From Pseudomonadota bacterium (GTDB lineage: Bacteria; Pseudomonadota; Gammaproteobacteria; Pseudomonadales; Azotimanducaceae), in contig JAQBUI010000015.1 of NCBI GenBank assembly GCA_027624035.1, positions 1 through 64,000 of the forward strand: a stretch of DNA of 64,000 nucleotides, in the 5' to 3' direction. Positions 1-8,957 of this stretch are shown here, piece after piece; within the stretch, counting starts at the first letter, position 1; every line of letters starts with the position of its first letter. Below the pieces are notes generated by a model that saw only the letters and a program-made list of their open reading frames with translations, did no database searches and was not told the origin of the DNA. The translations under genes were made by a program, and so were the position numbers.

Positions 1-13
1 CGCAAACACCCTG

Positions 14-65
14 GCATTGCAGTACTTGACCCGCACCAGGAAAAGACCCATTGTTTTACCTATCC
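14..65 (+). repeat. Dispersed repeat family A, copy 1 (GCATTGCAGTACTTGACCCGCACCAGGAAAAGACCCATTGTTTTACCTATCC)
   Basis: Aligns without gaps over 52 bp to 15950-16001 and over 47 bp to 19814-19860, same orientation. Confidence 0.85.
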
Positions 66-129
66 GCCGTGGCATCTCCGGGTATCGATCACTGCCGTTT
101 TTAGATAAGTATCGTCATCCTCGGATGTG

Positions 130-350
130 CCCATATCTCGAGTTTTGTCCGCATCTTGTCCACCTCGACAGGTTTGCACCCGCCTGTGGCAGCCCAATCT
201 CTGCCAGCGCACCGGCAAAACCGAGACCATGCAGCAGGCCGAACACGAATGTGATCAACCACGGTTTTCGATGAATCAGGCTGGTGTCTGGGCCGATGAA
301 ATGGGCGCAGCAAAAACCAATGCGCTAAACAGCAGCCTATTGATAGTCAA
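130..350 (-). pseudogene. HupE/UreJ-family membrane protein remnant (signal peptide plus short C-terminal core, frameshifted and truncated)
   Basis: Minus strand: MKLTINRLLFSALVFAAPISSA signal peptide, stop, then in another frame SLIHRKPWLITFVFGLLHGLGFAGALAEIGLPQ (HupE/UreJ core motif), then unrelated sequence. Confidence 0.65.
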
Positions 351-897
351 CTTCATACTGGTCCAGCAGTTCCTCGTAGTAGTTCTCAAGGGACTGCTCG
401 CGGCGCTGGTGCAACAGGTCCGCAACCGCCTCGTACTGATTGGTATCGTTGAAGTAGATCTGTGACAGGCTGTATTGAACGGGTCGCGTGTAGTCAGCGA
501 TGCGCTCCTGATAAAAGGTCTGCACGTCTTCGCGAGTGACGGACTCCTCATCGACTTCCCGGGCGAGAAAACCGAGTTTCTGAACCAGTCGCCGGCGAAT
601 GATGGTGTCATTGCGGTCGAGACCCAACCGTAATGCTTCTCGATAAAAGACCTCCTGACGGACCCAATCGTGGACCAGGGATTCAAGTTCGTCGTCGCTG
701 GGTTGTTTACCCATCTGGGTTTCCCAGAGCGCTGCAATCTGACTGCGGACCGCGTCGTTGACAACAATTGCGTCGGGCGACCGAAAGTGATCGGCTGTAA
801 ACAGTAATCCGCCGATCAGGACGAACCATAGCAGGGGTTCTTTCACTCCGGTTCTCGTTAGAAAACCCGGGTGCGGCCGGGTCGCAGTGCGACGCAA
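337..897 (-). CDS. PpiC/SurA-type peptidylprolyl isomerase-like membrane protein
   Basis: 186-aa ORF with N-terminal TM and parvulin-associated N-domain pattern (DELESLVHDWVRQEVFYREALRLGLDRNDTIIRRRLVQKL). Confidence 0.7.
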   Translation of the reverse strand: MRRTATRPHPGFLTRTGVKEPLLWFVLIGGLLFTADHFRSPDAIVVNDAVRSQIAALWETQMGKQPSDDELESLVHDWVRQEVFYREALRLGLDRNDTIIRRRLVQKLGFLAREVDEESVTREDVQTFYQERIADYTRPVQYSLSQIYFNDTNQYEAVADLLHQRREQSLENYYEELLDQYEVDYQ

Positions 898-901
898 AGA
901 A

Positions 902-1771
902 TCAGCTGCTGACGGAACGGCGACCGACGCGTTCCCGGTTCCGGTCGATCAGTGCCGCGGCTGCGGGTTGCGGGTCGACGTTACCAAGGGTGAGGTGAAC
1001 CCTGTACCCGATACGACGCAACAGTGCGTCCGGCATCGCGGCGATGGTTTCATCGGACAAGGAGACGGCCATGTTTTCCTGTTGACGCAGCCAGGGCCGG
1101 CACCAGTAGTTGAGCAGCCCCACGCGAGAGTCGTCCGACGATGTGTTCGGCCCGGTACCATGCCAGACGCGACCATCGAACACGCACGCGGTGCCAACAG
1201 GACCGGTCAGCGAAACACACTCGTCAAAATCGAATGGCTTGTCCGGCACCTGATTTCGCAAATGGCTCTTCGGAATCAGGTAGGTACCGCCATTCTCCTC
1301 GGTGTAGTCGGTCAGCATCCACATGGTGTTACAGACCACGGCGTCCGTGATCGGGATGTCGACGTAGCCCTGGTCAGAGTGCAGCGGCATGGGCTGACCG
1401 CCAGGATGGGTGATGTTGGCAGTGACGCTGGAGGAGATGACGTTTTCTCCCAGCAGATGGCAGATGATCTCGTCGACGATCGGATGCAGCAACAGTTGCC
1501 AGAATTCCTCGCCTTTATCGAGCAGGTTCATCACGCGCTGGTTGGGCGCAATCTTCGGCAGATCGTTTTGCCAGGGCATGGGGCCACCGTCCCGGAGCGC
1601 CACGCCATCCGCGCGTTCTGCCTCGGCCTGATCAAGCAGTCGGGCTTTGATGGCAATGACCTGTTCTGGTGACAATGCATCGGCCATCAGGCAGAAGCCA
1701 TATTCGTCCAGGTCGGATCGCATCTGGTCGAAAGAGGTGGTTGGGATGGGCAGTGAGTCACTTGTGTTCAT
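902..1771 (-). CDS. Phytanoyl-CoA dioxygenase (PhyH) family protein
   Basis: MNTSDSLPIP... internal start of the 368-aa ORF; HSDQGY..., WMLTDYTEENGGTYLIPKSH..., FDGRVWHGTGPN iron/2OG-binding pattern. Confidence 0.85.
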   Translation of the reverse strand: MNTSDSLPIPTTSFDQMRSDLDEYGFCLMADALSPEQVIAIKARLLDQAEAERADGVALRDGGPMPWQNDLPKIAPNQRVMNLLDKGEEFWQLLLHPIVDEIICHLLGENVISSSVTANITHPGGQPMPLHSDQGYVDIPITDAVVCNTMWMLTDYTEENGGTYLIPKSHLRNQVPDKPFDFDECVSLTGPVGTACVFDGRVWHGTGPNTSSDDSRVGLLNYWCRPWLRQQENMAVSLSDETIAAMPDALLRRIGYRVHLTLGNVDPQPAAAALIDRNRERVGRRSVSS

Positions 1772-1903
1772 GATGCAGAGGCTTTTGTGGTGTTCATGGG
1801 CGGTGCAGTTTAACGTTTTTGGACGGGCCCAGGGGTTGCTCTCAAGATGTTGCGGATTGACGCAACGACCGATGCTGGCCGAACAGCCTGGAGAGCTAAA
1901 TAG

Positions 1904-1958
1904 GTCAATATTAGTTGACTTTTTCACATCTTGACGATAAAAGTCAACGTTAATTGAC
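1904..1958. promoter_or_regulatory. Two GTCAA-N6-TTGAC palindromes upstream of hipB (putative HipB operators)
   Basis: GTCAATATTAGTTGAC at 1904-1919 and GTCAACGTTAATTGAC at 1943-1958; also a GTTGACTTTT/AAAAGTCAAC inverted repeat at 1914-1923/1939-1948. Confidence 0.7.
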
Positions 1959-1976
1959 ATACCTCTCGCCCAACCC

Positions 1977-2213
1977 ATGATGCTTCCCGAGATCGGTGCG
2001 CTCATCAAGGCCCACCGTAAAGCCCTTAATCTGACCCAGAAGCGCCTGGCGGACCGAGCCGGTATCAGCCGCTATACCCTGATCAAGCTGGAATCGGGTA
2101 CAACCAGTGATATTCAGTTTAAGAGCCTGCTAGCCATTCTTGCGGAACTGGCGTTAACCATCGAAGTCAAGGAACGAACTCACACAGGCGTGCCGGTTCT
2201 CGGGGATGACTGA
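1977..2213 (+). CDS. hipB: XRE/HipB-like antitoxin
   Basis: 78-aa HTH protein (LNLTQKRLADRAGISRYTLIKLESG), overlaps hipA-like start. Confidence 0.85.
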   Translation: MMLPEIGALIKAHRKALNLTQKRLADRAGISRYTLIKLESGTTSDIQFKSLLAILAELALTIEVKERTHTGVPVLGDD

Positions 2214-3388
2214 TGAGTGAACAATTGGATGTCTGGGTGTCTGGTACGCGGGTGGGTCGACTCACTCAGGAAAACTACGAGTATTTCTTTCAGTACGATG
2301 ACATAGCAGGTCTGGAGTCTGACCGTCACCTGGTTTCCCTCACCATGCCTGTCCGTGTCAGGCAGTACGAAACGATGGTTCTCATGCCACCCTTCCAGAC
2401 GTCACTGCCTGAAGGTGCGTTGCTCGAAAACCTGAGAAGCAGCTTCAGCAAGGTGATGGATATCTACAACGACATGGTGCTGTTGGGTCTTGTCGGTAAC
2501 AACACGATCGGCAGGGTCAGGTTCTCGCAACCGGACAAACCGGTTGAAGAGATCAAGGAGGCGAGCGAATCGCTCTCAGATCTTCTGACCTATCCGGAAA
2601 CGGAGGAACTGTTTGTTGATTTGCTCGAACGATTCTCAATCCAGTCAGGTGTCTCAGGCGTTCAGCCAAAGGTCTTGTGGAGCGAGCAGGGCAAAAAGAT
2701 AACGTTGCCTCACGAGAACTACATTCTGAAAAGCGCAGGCAGGGATTTCCCGGGTCTGGCAGTCAACGAGTTTTTCTGCCTGACGGCGGCAAACAAGGCA
2801 GGTCTGAAAACGCCGGAATTCTACTTGTCTGACAACGGGAAACTCCTGATCGTGAAACGGTTCGACGTCACTGAAGACGGCAAAGCGCTCGCTTTTGAAG
2901 AAACGTGTGCCTTGTTGAACAGGCCGAACCACGGCAAATACACGGGTAGCTATGCAGAGGTCGTCGATATTATTCAGAAGGTGCCATGCGTGCCCGTGGG
3001 GGAGACCAATCGTGACTTGTTCAAGGCAATCGCATTCAGCATGCTCATCAGAAACGGCGACGCCCACTTGAAGAACTTTGGCATTACCTATGACAAGGCA
3101 ACTGAGGTGTCACTGGCGCCTTTCTATGACCTTGTCAATACGACGATCTACTTGCCAAAAGATCAACCGGCACTGACATTCAACGGGACCAAAACCTGGC
3201 CGACTGATGAGTCCCTGACGGCATTTGGCCTGGGCGTCTGTGGGCTTAGAAAAAAGGAGACACGACGTTTGCTGGATGAGTTAAAGACCGGGATCAGCGC
3301 TTCTCTGGCAGACATTGAACAATACGGCCGCGACAACCCGCAATATGAGACGCTGTGCAAGGGTCTGACAAAAGTGTATCAGTCCTAA
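2213..3388 (+). CDS. hipA: HipA-family serine/threonine kinase toxin
   Basis: HipA N-terminal couple domain and kinase motifs IRNGDAHLKNFGI and LAPFYDLVNTTIY. Confidence 0.9.
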   Translation: MSEQLDVWVSGTRVGRLTQENYEYFFQYDDIAGLESDRHLVSLTMPVRVRQYETMVLMPPFQTSLPEGALLENLRSSFSKVMDIYNDMVLLGLVGNNTIGRVRFSQPDKPVEEIKEASESLSDLLTYPETEELFVDLLERFSIQSGVSGVQPKVLWSEQGKKITLPHENYILKSAGRDFPGLAVNEFFCLTAANKAGLKTPEFYLSDNGKLLIVKRFDVTEDGKALAFEETCALLNRPNHGKYTGSYAEVVDIIQKVPCVPVGETNRDLFKAIAFSMLIRNGDAHLKNFGITYDKATEVSLAPFYDLVNTTIYLPKDQPALTFNGTKTWPTDESLTAFGLGVCGLRKKETRRLLDELKTGISASLADIEQYGRDNPQYETLCKGLTKVYQS

Positions 3389-3392
3389 TGAA

Positions 3393-3827
3393 AATCATGC
3401 CGAGATCGGCAGTGCGAACGACATTGCGTCAGCGCGGGGCATGGCCAGGATCATGGCGGTCCTCGGCAATGGCGGCAGTAGCGCGGATCATTCAGTCACC
3501 CTGCTGACACCGGCGGGCATGGCCAATTCGCTGGCGGACCCCGTGGTGAAACCCATGACCGGGCTTGGTGATTCAGCGTTTGTTGCCGGCGGCTGGAACG
3601 CGCCATGTATCAGTGGATTCAATGGCGCACCGATTGGCCGTACCCGACGGTGGTACGGCGAATCCGGCAGCTACGGATGGAGTGGCCACGGCGGTTCGCT
3701 TGCCTATTTCAACACCCAACACAACCTGGGTATCGGCTGGACCATCACCGGGATGGCGCTATCAGCTCGCAGCTACGACAAACGGGCCCAGATGGCGTTG
3801 ATGGACGTGCTGCAGGCACTGGAGTAA
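3393..3827 (+). pseudogene. 5'-truncated beta-lactamase-family serine hydrolase
   Basis: Frame open from just after the hipA stop: NHAEIGSANDIASARGMARIMAVLGNGG...YGWSGHGGSLAYFNTQHNLGIGWTITGMALSARSYDKRAQMALMDVLQALE; lacks the N-terminal SxxK portion. Confidence 0.75.
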
Positions 3828-3982
3828 TAGCCTGTACACTGGTCACCTACGTTGTCAATCGTGGCAACTGTTCGCCCGATGAAGTCGAAACCATCGGCCA
3901 GCGATCCTTGGATGCAGAAAATCAGATGGGTGGTGGATCGGTTGACACCCGACCTCCCGATCACTACATTAGTCACTTTATC

Positions 3983-3996
3983 ACTATATGTGTAGT
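3983..3996. promoter_or_regulatory. Putative BlaI-type operator ACTATATGTGTAGT
   Basis: ACTA-N6-TAGT palindrome just upstream of the BlaI-like start; second ACTA-N3-TAGT at 3963-3973. Confidence 0.45.
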
Positions 3997-3997
3997 T

Positions 3998-4366
3998 ATG
4001 AAGAAGCTCTCTCCGCTCGAGCTGGAAGTCCTGCAGTACATCTACGAGGCCGGAACCACGACTGCCCCCGACGTGCACGCACAGATTGCGAAGAAACGAC
4101 AGACCGCGTATTCGACGATCAAAACCGTGTTCGACCGGCTCGAGAAGAAAGGGGCCATCTACCGGAAATCTCAGGTGGGCCGTACCAGCATCTACGCGCC
4201 GAAGGAGACGGAAACGAGCGTGCAGACATCGCTCCTGCGAGATTTCGTGACCCGAGTGTTCCCCAAGGACAAGACGCCGCTGTTCAACACCCTCATTCGC
4301 GATACGTCGCTGTCCGAAGAGGAAGTCGTTTACCTCGAACGGCTGCTGGAGGAGAAACGCAAGTGA
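3998..4366 (+). CDS. BlaI/MecI/CopY family transcriptional regulator
   Basis: MKKLSPLELEVLQYIYEAGTTTAPDVHAQIAKKRQTAYSTIKTVFDRLEKKG winged-helix signature. Confidence 0.88.
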   Translation: MKKLSPLELEVLQYIYEAGTTTAPDVHAQIAKKRQTAYSTIKTVFDRLEKKGAIYRKSQVGRTSIYAPKETETSVQTSLLRDFVTRVFPKDKTPLFNTLIRDTSLSEEEVVYLERLLEEKRK

Positions 4367-5583
4367 TGTCCATCGAGCAGATCGTCCTCAGCATCGTGGT
4401 CAATGCGGTTGGCCTCGGTTGCGTCCTCGTGATGCGATCCGCGCCGCCGCGCCTCGTGCTGTGGGTGTGTCTGACGACGATGGCTGCGGTTTTCGTGCCA
4501 TGGGAGGCGCTGGGTACCTGGGTTGCCAATCTCGTCCCGTTGCCGCAATACGCCCTCACGCCCGGTCTGTTGTCGCTAGCGTCCGAGGTAGACCCGTCGG
4601 CAGGTGGCAGGCTGGATACGTCTGACCTATTGCTCGGGGTTTGGCTCGGCGTTGGCATCACTTGGATTGCGCTCGCACTGTTTCAGTCCGTCGGCACGAC
4701 GATGAAATGGCGGTCGAACGCGACGGCCGCCGCCCTGCTTGCCCAGCACGCGAACCCCTGCTTTGCCCTTCGGGTACCGATCCATCGAATTCCGGACAGC
4801 AGTGTGATCGCGACCACCGGCCTGTTTCGGCCGGAGATCTGGATCGGTGATCGCGTTAGTGACGACGCGCAGATTATGACGGCAATCAATCACGAGCTGT
4901 GCCACGTCAGTGCGGGGGATCAATACACGCTCTTCCTGATCGTCGTGCTCGAACGATTGCTGTGGTGGAACCCATTGATCTGGCTCCTCGGGCGTCACGC
5001 GCGGCGGCACATGGAGTACGCGTGCGACGCCCGTTGCAGGACGCTCATGGATGTCCAATCCTATCGCCGCTCGCTGGCCGAGCTCTTCCTGGCGGACCGG
5101 GCGCCGCATACGGCGCTCGCCATCGCCCCCGCACGATCCGAGGTCGTCAACCGATTGGAGAGACTCCAGATAACCACCGCATGGAGCATCAAACACGCCA
5201 TCGGATTGGCCGCCGGGGTTGCGGTGATCGCGGTTGCGAGTGGCAGCCTGTCCATCCGCGCCGCCGAGTCGAGCGATGCCAAGAAGGCCGAAGTCATGCG
5301 CCGTGCCGAAGCCCAGATGAGGCCATACGTGGAATCCGGAGAGATAACACAGACGCAGATGGACGCACGCCTGGGGGAGCTGGAGATGCACCTGTCTGAC
5401 GATGATCGCACCGACGAGGACGCGAGCGCCGAACGGTTGCAGACGCATGAAGAAAAGGTGGCGTATTACCGTCGCGTCGAGGCGGAGATGAACGAAGTCT
5501 TGAACGCTGGCCAGATCACGCCGGCCGGTATGCAAGAGCGACTGATCATGTTGCGGCAAAGGCTATTTGAAGGGTCACGCTGA
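4366..5583 (+). CDS. M56 family (BlaR1-like) membrane metallopeptidase, without PBP sensor domain
   Basis: MSIEQIVLSIVVNAVG... TM helices; zinc motif NHELCHVSAGDQ; overlaps the blaI stop (ATGA). Confidence 0.85.
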   Translation: MSIEQIVLSIVVNAVGLGCVLVMRSAPPRLVLWVCLTTMAAVFVPWEALGTWVANLVPLPQYALTPGLLSLASEVDPSAGGRLDTSDLLLGVWLGVGITWIALALFQSVGTTMKWRSNATAAALLAQHANPCFALRVPIHRIPDSSVIATTGLFRPEIWIGDRVSDDAQIMTAINHELCHVSAGDQYTLFLIVVLERLLWWNPLIWLLGRHARRHMEYACDARCRTLMDVQSYRRSLAELFLADRAPHTALAIAPARSEVVNRLERLQITTAWSIKHAIGLAAGVAVIAVASGSLSIRAAESSDAKKAEVMRRAEAQMRPYVESGEITQTQMDARLGELEMHLSDDDRTDEDASAERLQTHEEKVAYYRRVEAEMNEVLNAGQITPAGMQERLIMLRQRLFEGSR

Positions 5584-5591
5584 CGCACGCC

Positions 5592-8306
5592 ATGAGACAG
5601 GCGACCCTCCTCACGATGATGTTACTGCTTGTTGCATGTAACGAACTCCCCTTCATCGGGACAGCCGCACCCTCCAACTGCGACCGTGTCACTCGCGACG
5701 GCATCTGCGAGGCACTGACAGCTATTCCCTCGTTGCCTGGCGAGTTGAGGGGCGGACATACCAATTTCATGTCACCGCATTTCCGACCGATTACATACCA
5801 CGGAAGCTTCGTCTACGTGGCCAATACACCCGCGGGCACGGTGGATGTGATCGATGTTCAAAGCACGAGCGTGGTTGCCCGTATCCTCGTCGGCATTGAC
5901 CCGGTCAGTGTCGCGGTGCGACCCGGCGGCAAGGAGCTCTGGGTGAGCAACCACGTATCGGATAGCGTGAGCGTGATTGACATTGACCCAGGTAGCGCCT
6001 GGCAGCACACAGTGATTGCCACGATCCAGGATGTCGACGACGAAGGCGTCACGCGTTTCGATGAGCCGGTTGGGATCGCCTTTGCCGATGGCGAGAAAGC
6101 CTATGTTGCGCTCTCCACAGATAATCAGATTGCCGTGGTGGATGCTCAAACCCGTCGGGTGGCCCGCTATCTGGATTTGCATGCCCAGAATCCCAGGGCG
6201 CTGGCCGTCCAGGGTGATCGACTTTACGTCGTCGTCTTTGAATCGAACAATCAGACCGAGATGGCGAGCGGCGACATCGTCCGCAATCCGGCCGTACCCG
6301 ATCGTGACCTCTTTGTATTCGACACGCTAACTGATGAACGGGTGGATACGGTGCAGGGCATCGGCACGATGCTCTATGGTATTGCGGTAACCGATAGCGG
6401 ACGTGTCTTCGTGACCAATACGGAAGCACGTAACGATGCCAACGGTCTGGTCAGTGAAGGAGACACGCTGGCGGACCTCGACAATCGGGCCTTTCTGAAT
6501 CGCGTCAGCATGGTGAACTGTGGGTCTGCGAAGTGTGAGGCACCGGTGCACTTCGAACTGGAGCCGTTGCCACCCGCACAGCCTGACCGTAGCGATGCGC
6601 TGGCAACGCCCTACGCGATTGAAGTCAGCAATCGTGGGAGTTTTCTCATCGCAAGCGCGGCAGGGTCGAACAGGCTCTTCACCCTCGACATGGAGAGCGG
6701 CGACGTATTGGGGCGTATCGATGTGGAATCGGTACCCCGTGGCATTGCCCTCGAGAGCTCGCGCTCGTGGCTGCTGAATGTCGTTGAAAACAGTGTGTCC
6801 CTTGTTGGGCTCGATGATCCACGCGAGCCAAAGCTTATCCGGACGATCCGCCTTGACGACCCCACTCCCGATATCGTCAAGCAGGGGCGCAAACATTTTC
6901 ACAGTGCCGCCGCGTCGACCACGGGCACCTTCTCCTGTGAGAGCTGCCATCCCGACGGCCATACGGACCAGGTGCTCTGGGTTCTCGATACGCCTAAGTG
7001 CGAGTATTGCGAACAGATACCGTTGCGCAGCACGTTGTCGCTACGCGGACTTCCCGGCACTTTCCCACTGCACTGGGATGGCGTCCCCGGCGACCCATTT
7101 GGCGGGGTCAACGGCACCACGAGTCAGCCGGTTGCGCCTAATTGTGATGAGCAGAACCCGGCTAGTTGCACCAGGAACCTGGTGGACGGGTCGCTCGCCA
7201 CAACGATGTGCGCGGTGGATGATTGTGGCGAGAATGACGTGGGCCAGCCAGGGGCACTGTCAGATTCGGAACGAAATGAACTGGCCACGTTCCTGCTGAC
7301 CATTGCTGTGCCCCCCGCACGCGGTCGCTCCCTCGACAACCAGGTCAACGAGAAGGGTATGACGGGCTTTCGCGAATTCCACGTGGGATTCGACAATGGC
7401 GAATTCAACCTGGCCTGTGGCGACTGTCACCGTATGCCATTCTGGACCAGCACCAACGCCGCTGAGGGCGGTTTTGACGCCCCCACGTGGCGCGGCGCCT
7501 ATGACAAGTGGCTGGTGTTTGCCGACGGCAATCGAAATCAGCTGTCCATCGTGCCTGGTGCGGCAGATCGCGGATTCCCGGAGTTCGAGATGTGGGGGTC
7601 TGCCAATCCCGAGGTGAACATGGACGTCGTCTGGCAGATGGTGCTGCAGGGGAGCACCGGTTTTCCCGGCGGATTCGCACGCCAGATCACGCTCAACACC
7701 CGGACGGCCGGAGATTCCGTCGTGAGTTCGCGACTGGCTTTACTAAATCAGCAGGCCAGCGCGGGCGCCATGGCGCTCAGATTGTCTGGCGCCCATATGG
7801 TCGATGGCAAGGTGCGGCACCTGGTTGGCCTGTTCGACGGCGTGGCTCAGCAGTTCAGAACCCAGGAACTCAGCAACGACGTGGAATCACCTGGGCTCGT
7901 CTTAACGCAGGAGCAACTGCTCGATATGGCAAAAACCGGGGCATTCGTGGGCACTATTACTGGTGTCAGTGGTGACAAGGTCACTGACCTGACACCACAG
8001 CCTATGCTGTGGACAAACAGCCACATTGCCAATCAGAGCGGCCGACAGCGATTTCCGCTTGTTGAGAGTGACTATCTGAGGATGCATGTACGGGGCCGAC
8101 ACATTCATCCCGGCGCACACCTCTATATCAATGGCCAGCGCGTGGTCGATGCCACCGTTAGATGCAGGGCGGGGAGTCTACCGGACTGCACCGATGAACG
8201 TCTTATCGTGGAACTGAGCCGACTACCAGAAGACGGAATGCATCTGCTCCAGGTGCAGAACAACGCAGGGCTGTTCAGCAATGAGCTGATTTTCTTTGCG
8301 CAATAA
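5592..8306 (+). CDS. Lipoprotein with YVTN-like beta-propeller and diheme cytochrome c / MauG-CCP-like domain
   Basis: Lipobox LLLVAC; propeller repeats (VYVANTPAGTVDVIDVQSTSVVARILVGIDPVSVAVRPGGKELWVSN); two CxxCH motifs (CESCH, CGDCH). Confidence 0.8.
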   Translation: MRQATLLTMMLLLVACNELPFIGTAAPSNCDRVTRDGICEALTAIPSLPGELRGGHTNFMSPHFRPITYHGSFVYVANTPAGTVDVIDVQSTSVVARILVGIDPVSVAVRPGGKELWVSNHVSDSVSVIDIDPGSAWQHTVIATIQDVDDEGVTRFDEPVGIAFADGEKAYVALSTDNQIAVVDAQTRRVARYLDLHAQNPRALAVQGDRLYVVVFESNNQTEMASGDIVRNPAVPDRDLFVFDTLTDERVDTVQGIGTMLYGIAVTDSGRVFVTNTEARNDANGLVSEGDTLADLDNRAFLNRVSMVNCGSAKCEAPVHFELEPLPPAQPDRSDALATPYAIEVSNRGSFLIASAAGSNRLFTLDMESGDVLGRIDVESVPRGIALESSRSWLLNVVENSVSLVGLDDPREPKLIRTIRLDDPTPDIVKQGRKHFHSAAASTTGTFSCESCHPDGHTDQVLWVLDTPKCEYCEQIPLRSTLSLRGLPGTFPLHWDGVPGDPFGGVNGTTSQPVAPNCDEQNPASCTRNLVDGSLATTMCAVDDCGENDVGQPGALSDSERNELATFLLTIAVPPARGRSLDNQVNEKGMTGFREFHVGFDNGEFNLACGDCHRMPFWTSTNAAEGGFDAPTWRGAYDKWLVFADGNRNQLSIVPGAADRGFPEFEMWGSANPEVNMDVVWQMVLQGSTGFPGGFARQITLNTRTAGDSVVSSRLALLNQQASAGAMALRLSGAHMVDGKVRHLVGLFDGVAQQFRTQELSNDVESPGLVLTQEQLLDMAKTGAFVGTITGVSGDKVTDLTPQPMLWTNSHIANQSGRQRFPLVESDYLRMHVRGRHIHPGAHLYINGQRVVDATVRCRAGSLPDCTDERLIVELSRLPEDGMHLLQVQNNAGLFSNELIFFAQ

Positions 8307-8348
8307 CAGGCTTGAACAAACCCATCAAACCCAGGGGGTCATCTAAAC

Positions 8349-8888
8349 ATGAAACATAGTTTCCTTTCGCTGATTGCGACGTTGTTGTTTTCGGTCTTCA
8401 TGTCAAACGCCGACGCAAGCGATGAGGCGCGCAACACGGCGGACGATATTGAGGACGAGGGGCGCACGTTCCCGGTACCCGCTCGAACCCAGATTTCTGG
8501 TATTGAAGGCGGCGTCAACGTTGTCGACGGGTCAGCCAACGGCTACATCAAGGTCATTGTCATCGATGTGACCATTCGCGCTCCGGTGTGTGAGTGGACA
8601 GTGCCTATTCAGGGCGTTCCCGTTGATGTACAGAGTGGTCCGCCTGATCTAGCGCTTGCGGTCACCTTCCCGGTTCAGAACATGGACGTGAAGCTCGAGA
8701 AGAACTGCAGCCGCGCGCACGTCAAGGATCACGATCTGTCGCTGGCGCCCGATGCCATTGAAGGACAGCAGCTGACCATCGGTTTTAGCGCCGATCAGAT
8801 GTACATCGTTCATGACGATCGCTGGACTGCAGTGGCGAGGCGTCGGCACGACCCGCGCCATGAGTATGGCTGGTCGACCTGGGAGTAG
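8349..8888 (+). CDS. Secreted protein of unknown function
   Basis: 179 aa with signal peptide MKHSFLSLIATLLFSVFMSNADA; 42 bp after the preceding ORF. Confidence 0.7.
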   Translation: MKHSFLSLIATLLFSVFMSNADASDEARNTADDIEDEGRTFPVPARTQISGIEGGVNVVDGSANGYIKVIVIDVTIRAPVCEWTVPIQGVPVDVQSGPPDLALAVTFPVQNMDVKLEKNCSRAHVKDHDLSLAPDAIEGQQLTIGFSADQMYIVHDDRWTAVARRRHDPRHEYGWSTWE

Positions 8889-8957
8889 GCGCTATGTTTT
8901 CGACTGACGAGCTCGCCAAGGCGTGAAGACATTATTTCGAAGCAATACCAGAAGGAG

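Noticed and set aside
4293-5559. Long minus-strand ORFs (122-310 aa) opposite the M56 gene
   Set aside because: GC-rich antisense frames of a strong coding gene; no domain recognised
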